From an uncultured Gemmatimonadota bacterium (GTDB lineage: Bacteria; Gemmatimonadota; Gemmatimonadetes; Gemmatimonadales; Gemmatimonadaceae), in the NCBI GenBank assembly GCA_946887155.1, contig CAMPKM010000224.1:1-5634 (forward strand): 5,634 nt of DNA, read 5' to 3'. The number at the start of each line of letters is the position of its first letter. Position 1 is the stretch's first letter. This document shows positions 5,413 through 5,634 of the stretch, one piece after another. The position numbers and the translations under genes are program-made. Below the pieces are notes generated by a model. It was not told where the DNA came from. It saw only the letters and a program-made list of their open reading frames with translations, and did no database searches.

Positions 5413-5634
5413 GCAGTGCGGCTGGACGCAGGAAATCGGCGCTGGTGGTCGCGGTGGTGGTGATCGTGGCCGCGTTTGCCTTCCTGTTGTATGGAGGCAT
5501 CGACAAGAATGTCGTCTTCTTCCTCACGCCGGGTGAACTCCTCTCCCGGGGGCCGGCCGCGTACGATGTGCCCCTGCGGTTAGGCGGGTTGGTGCAACCG
5601 GGAACCGTCAGGTGGGATCCGGAGAGCCTCGACC
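5409..5634 (+). CDS. ccmE: CcmE, periplasmic heme chaperone, N-terminal part (truncated by window end)
   Basis: CcmE is membrane-anchored and carries heme covalently through the periplasm to the cytochrome c heme lyase. Seventy-five codons are visible. A short basic start (SSAAGRRKS) is followed by one membrane anchor at about 11-28, then the start of the beta-barrel domain: KNVVFFLTPGELL (about 34-46) and the conserved LRLGGLVQPGTV stretch (about 56-67), equivalent to RxGGxVxxGS in other CcmE proteins. The heme-binding histidine (HxxxY region) lies beyond the right edge, so it cannot be checked. The ATG overlaps the ccmD stop (ATGA). Codon 58 is a rare TTA in a GTTAGGC word. Confidence 0.93.
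   Translation, partial: MSSAAGRRKSALVVAVVVIVAAFAFLLYGGIDKNVVFFLTPGELLSRGPAAYDVPLRLGGLVQPGTVRWDPESLD

Noticed and set aside
1..5634. CRISPR array, tRNA/rRNA gene, insertion sequence or phage attachment site
   Set aside because: No regularly spaced repeats, no tRNA- or rRNA-like segment, no transposase or integrase frame and no terminal inverted repeats were seen.

Overview
The window is GC-rich DNA from a Gram-negative bacterium with system I (Ccm) cytochrome c maturation. Coding density, codon usage and the mix of genes suit a soil or sediment lineage such as Gemmatimonadota or Acidobacteriota. The sequence itself does not settle the phylum, and no rRNA or marker gene is present.

Layout: (1) positions 1-742, minus strand, the N-terminal part of a membrane-anchored PAS-GGDEF signalling protein that runs off the left edge. 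(2) A 185-bp divergent intergenic region. (3) 928-1944, plus strand, a complete BatA-like von Willebrand factor A protein standing alone. (4) A 72-bp convergent gap with no clear terminator. (5) 2017-3084, minus strand, a complete CorA-family divalent-cation channel. (6) An 80-bp divergent region holding an imperfect inverted repeat and a C6-G-T6 tract. (7) 3165 to the right edge, plus strand, a tightly packed ccmA-ccmB-ccmC-ccmD-ccmE cluster. It includes a 47-residue CcmD with a GTG start that is easy to miss, and CcmE is cut by the window end.

The five ccm genes form one unit. CcmA (ATPase) and CcmB (membrane subunit), with CcmC and the small CcmD, load heme onto the periplasmic chaperone CcmE and release it for cytochrome c assembly. 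The downstream heme lyase and thioredoxin genes (ccmF/H/G) would be expected beyond the right edge. Genes inside the operon overlap or nearly touch, and three of the four internal starts have good Shine-Dalgarno sequences. The four genes that begin transcription units (the PAS-GGDEF gene, batA, corA, ccmA) have none, and two of them use TTG.

I found no clearly new multi-gene system. The points most worth a second look are the apparent loss of nucleotide- and metal-binding residues at the start of the GGDEF domain, the batA gene detached from its usual moxR/DUF58/batB partners, the structured corA-ccmA intergenic region, and a recurring GTTAGGC word that accounts for most of the rare TTA leucine codons.
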